A stretch of 6,813 bases of DNA from JAMLIN01 sp964509685 (GTDB lineage Bacteria; Pseudomonadota; Gammaproteobacteria; Burkholderiales; Burkholderiaceae_E), in NCBI GenBank assembly GCA_964509685.1, contig CAZDYQ010000131.1:1-6813 (forward strand). The letters are read 5' to 3'. Below the pieces are notes generated by a model. That model made no database searches, was not told the origin of the DNA, and worked only from the letters and a program-made list of their open reading frames with translations. This document shows, in pieces, positions 5,302-6,813 of this stretch. The stretch's first letter is position 1. The number at the start of each line of letters is the position of its first letter. The position numbers were made by a program, and so were the translations under genes.

Positions 5302-6022
5302 CCCCATCCTCGGCGTGCGCGGACTGGCCGTCGCCTACGGTGGCATCCAGGCGGTCAAGGGCATCGACCTCGACGTCTTCGAGGGCGAGCTGGTGACCCT
5401 GATCGGCGCCAACGGTGCCGGCAAGACGACCACGCTCAAGGCGATCACCGGCATGCTCGCCCCCGCGGCGGGCAGCATCGAGTACGAGGGCCGCTCCATC
5501 GTCGGCGAACCGCCGTTTCGCCTGGTCGAGCGCGGCCTCGCGATGGTGCCCGAGGGCCGTGGCGTGTTCGCCCGCATGACGATCCTCGAGAACCTGCACA
5601 TGGGCGCATTCACGCGCCGCGACCAGGCCGGCATCCGCGAGGACATCGACCGGATGTTCGAGTCCTTCCCCCGCCTGCGCGAGCGCGCGACACAGCTCGC
5701 CGGCACCCTGTCGGGCGGCGAGCAGCAGATGCTCGCCATGGCGCGCGCCCTGATGTCGCGCCCGAAGCTGCTGTTGCTCGACGAGCCCTCGATGGGACTC
5801 TCGCCCCTCATGGTCGAGAAGATCTTCGAGGTCGTGCGCGACGTGGCCGCCCAGGGCGTCACCATGCTGCTCGTCGAGCAGAACGCGAAGCTCGCCCTGG
5901 AATCCGCCGACCGCGGCTACGTCATGGAGTCCGGGCTCGTCATCATGTCCGGGCCCGCGGACGAGATGCTCCATGATGCGCGGGTGCGCGCGGCCTACCT
6001 CGGGGAGGAGAACGCCGCCTGA
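5294..6022 (+). CDS. livF: Branched-chain amino acid ABC transporter ATPase LivF, 242 aa
   Basis: LivF is the second ATPase and should form a heterodimer with LivG. Motifs are Walker A GANGAGKTT (38-46), signature LSGGEQ (139-144), and Walker B LLLLDEP with Asp163-Glu164. At the switch-His position it has Gln196 (VEQN), as is usual in LivF, so one of the two ATP sites may be less active. Upstream, MVPEGRGVFARMTILENL is a further LivF hallmark. The ATG at 5294 overlaps the livG end by 8 bp and has GGAG (5284-5287) 6 nt before it. The stop codon TGA (6020-6022) forms the loop of a 7-bp hairpin, and the exporter gene follows in the same frame. Confidence 0.95.
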   Translation: MADPILGVRGLAVAYGGIQAVKGIDLDVFEGELVTLIGANGAGKTTTLKAITGMLAPAAGSIEYEGRSIVGEPPFRLVERGLAMVPEGRGVFARMTILENLHMGAFTRRDQAGIREDIDRMFESFPRLRERATQLAGTLSGGEQQMLAMARALMSRPKLLLLDEPSMGLSPLMVEKIFEVVRDVAAQGVTMLLVEQNAKLALESADRGYVMESGLVIMSGPADEMLHDARVRAAYLGEENAA

Positions 6023-6038
6023 GGCGGCGCGCGGCGTT
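6011..6038 (+). promoter_or_regulatory. Overlapping hairpins at the livF stop codon
   Basis: Two stems that exclude each other can form. CGCCGCC (6013-6019) pairs with GGCGGCG (6023-6029), leaving only the livF stop TGA in the loop. Alternatively, AACGCCGC (6011-6018) pairs with GCGGCGTT (6031-6038) around a 12-nt loop. No T run follows, so this is not a standard terminator. It covers the place where a ribosome-binding site for the next gene would be expected, and no such site is visible. Confidence 0.4.
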
Positions 6039-6043
6039 CCTGC

Positions 6044-6664
6044 ATGCTCGGCATCACGGACTATCCGGCGTTCGCAGCCGCCGTTCTCGTGTTCCTCATG
6101 CTCCCGGGGCCGGGCACCTTCGCGGTGCTCGCCTCGGCCGCCCAGGGCGGGCTGCGCGGCGGCTACGCCTCGCTCGCCGGAATCATCGCGGGCGACTTCA
6201 TGCTGATCGTGCTCGCGCTCGCCGGCGTCGCCGCGCTGATGCAGGCGCATCCCGTCCTGTTCCGCGCGGTGCAGTACCTCGGCGCGGGCTACATGGCCTG
6301 GGTCGGCTTCCAGCTCCTGGTGCGCCGCCCCGGAAGCTTCGACGGCGGCCTGCTCCTGCGCATCGACCACGGGCGATTCTTCCGCCAGACGTTCCTGATC
6401 ACGCTGATCAACCCGAAGGCCATCATGTTCTACATGGCCTTCTTCCCGCTCTTCATCGATCCGCAGCGCTTCCAGGGCGCGAGCACCTTCGCCCTGATGG
6501 TGGCGACCATCATGGCGCTCACCCTCGCCTACGGCTCCGTCCTCGTACTGGCCGGCAACGGCCTCGCCCGCAGCCTCGGGCGGCATCCGAGGCTCGCGTC
6601 GATCGGGTCGAAGCTCGCGGGCGGCGGGCTGGTGTACTTCGGCTGGCGGCTCGCCACCGACTGA
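6044..6664 (+). CDS. RhtB/LysE-family amino acid exporter, 206 aa
   Basis: Members of this family export amino acids such as homoserine, threonine, leucine, lysine or others across the inner membrane, probably by proton exchange. The 206 residues match the usual length of 200-210 and give about six membrane segments. Family marks are FLMLPGPG (residues 17-24), GGYASLAGIIAGD after the first helix, YLGAGYMAWVGFQLL in the third, and the INPKA motif (122-126) followed by IMFYMAFFPLFI. The ATG at 6044 is the only start that keeps the first membrane helix; no clear ribosome-binding site precedes it. It lies 21 bp after livF, in the same frame, so it is probably co-transcribed with the liv operon and translated by reinitiation. 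The substrate cannot be read from the sequence; a branched-chain or related amino acid is a guess from context. Confidence 0.9.
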   Translation: MLGITDYPAFAAAVLVFLMLPGPGTFAVLASAAQGGLRGGYASLAGIIAGDFMLIVLALAGVAALMQAHPVLFRAVQYLGAGYMAWVGFQLLVRRPGSFDGGLLLRIDHGRFFRQTFLITLINPKAIMFYMAFFPLFIDPQRFQGASTFALMVATIMALTLAYGSVLVLAGNGLARSLGRHPRLASIGSKLAGGGLVYFGWRLATD

Positions 6665-6668
6665 TCGC

Positions 6669-6687
6669 GCCCGCGAGGGAGCGGGGC
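6669..6687. other. Short GC hairpin between convergent genes
   Basis: CCCGC (6670-6674) can pair with GCGGG (6681-6685) around a 6-nt loop, with G6669 and C6687 able to pair past a bulge. It fills the 24-bp gap between the exporter stop and the stop of the convergent aldolase-like gene. It lacks a T tract on either strand, so terminator function is only a possibility. Confidence 0.25.
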
Positions 6688-6688
6688 T

Positions 6689-6813
6689 TCAGCCCTTCCA
6701 GCGCCTGGCGATGGAATCGAGCGCGCCGGACAGGATGCTGGCATCGACGCCCAGCGCAACGAAGCAGGCGCCGCAGTCGATGTAGTACTTCGCGAGCTCG
6801 CTGTCGCCGCAGA
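6689..6813 (-). CDS. C-terminal end of a HpcH/HpaI-type aldolase (5' part outside window)
   Basis: Only the last 40 residues are visible, from the window edge to TGA at 6691-6689. They read CGDSELAKYYIDCG, then FVALGVDASILSGALDSIA, ending RRWKG. The pattern (short turn, then a helix like xxARRYLDLG, then FVAVGxDxxLL near the C terminus) is what I know from the end of HpcH/HpaI-family class II aldolases, such as 4-hydroxy-2-oxoheptanedioate aldolase and 2-dehydro-3-deoxyglucarate aldolase. These cleave 2-oxo acids to pyruvate and an aldehyde. The metal-binding and catalytic residues of the family lie outside the window, so neither activity nor substrate can be judged. It is convergent with the exporter gene, 24 bp apart, and does not belong to the liv operon. 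Confidence 0.68.
   Translation of the reverse strand, partial: CGDSELAKYYIDCGACFVALGVDASILSGALDSIARRWKG

Noticed and set aside
5198..6586. Minus-strand open frame (462 codons) opposite livF and the exporter
   Set aside because: Same shadow effect, with no recognisable family. It spans two well-supported + strand genes and their junction.

Overview
The window is about 6.8 kb of very GC-rich bacterial chromosome. Betaproteobacteria fit best: it has high GC with G/C-ending codons, a small Trp-rich membrane protein of a type I associate with that class, a c551/c8-type periplasmic cytochrome, and a liv-type transporter operon of the kind abundant in Burkholderiales and Rhodocyclales. No mobile element, CRISPR array, tRNA or rRNA gene is visible. 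Most of the content is ordinary core metabolism and transport. The unexplained structure lies in the non-coding stretches around the cytochrome gene and upstream of the liv operon.

Left part (1-1875): the C-terminal two thirds of dihydroxy-acid dehydratase (ilvD, +) enters from the left edge. A convergent 80-codon gene on the minus strand encodes a small Trp-rich membrane protein. Divergent from it is a gene for a secreted 102-residue mono-heme cytochrome c. Upstream of the cytochrome gene, a TTGA-N6-TCAA dyad sits 21 bp before a perfect TATAAT. That is the geometry of a class II FNR/Anr-type activated promoter, so the cytochrome may be oxygen-responsive.

Middle (1876-2340): 465 bp without a convincing protein gene. 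It holds the cytochrome's intrinsic terminator (UUCG loop). Then come three stacked hairpins on the + strand, the last a textbook intrinsic terminator followed by eight T. No recognisable gene precedes this second terminator, which points to a small RNA or a transcription-attenuating leader for the liv operon. The loop of the middle hairpin carries an anti-Shine-Dalgarno CCTCCC run.

Right part (2341-6664): a tight operon, livH-livM-livG-livF, encodes the two permeases and two ATPases of a branched-chain amino acid (HAAT family) ABC importer, without its periplasmic binding protein. An RhtB/LysE-type amino acid exporter gene follows 21 bp later in the same reading frame as livF. livH most likely starts at TTG. 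At the right edge, a minus-strand gene shows its last 40 codons and looks like a HpcH/HpaI-type aldolase.

Together, the liv genes import branched-chain or related amino acids at the expense of ATP. The exporter could relieve excess, and ilvD belongs to branched-chain amino acid synthesis. The link between ilvD and the liv genes is proximity only, since other genes and terminators lie between them.
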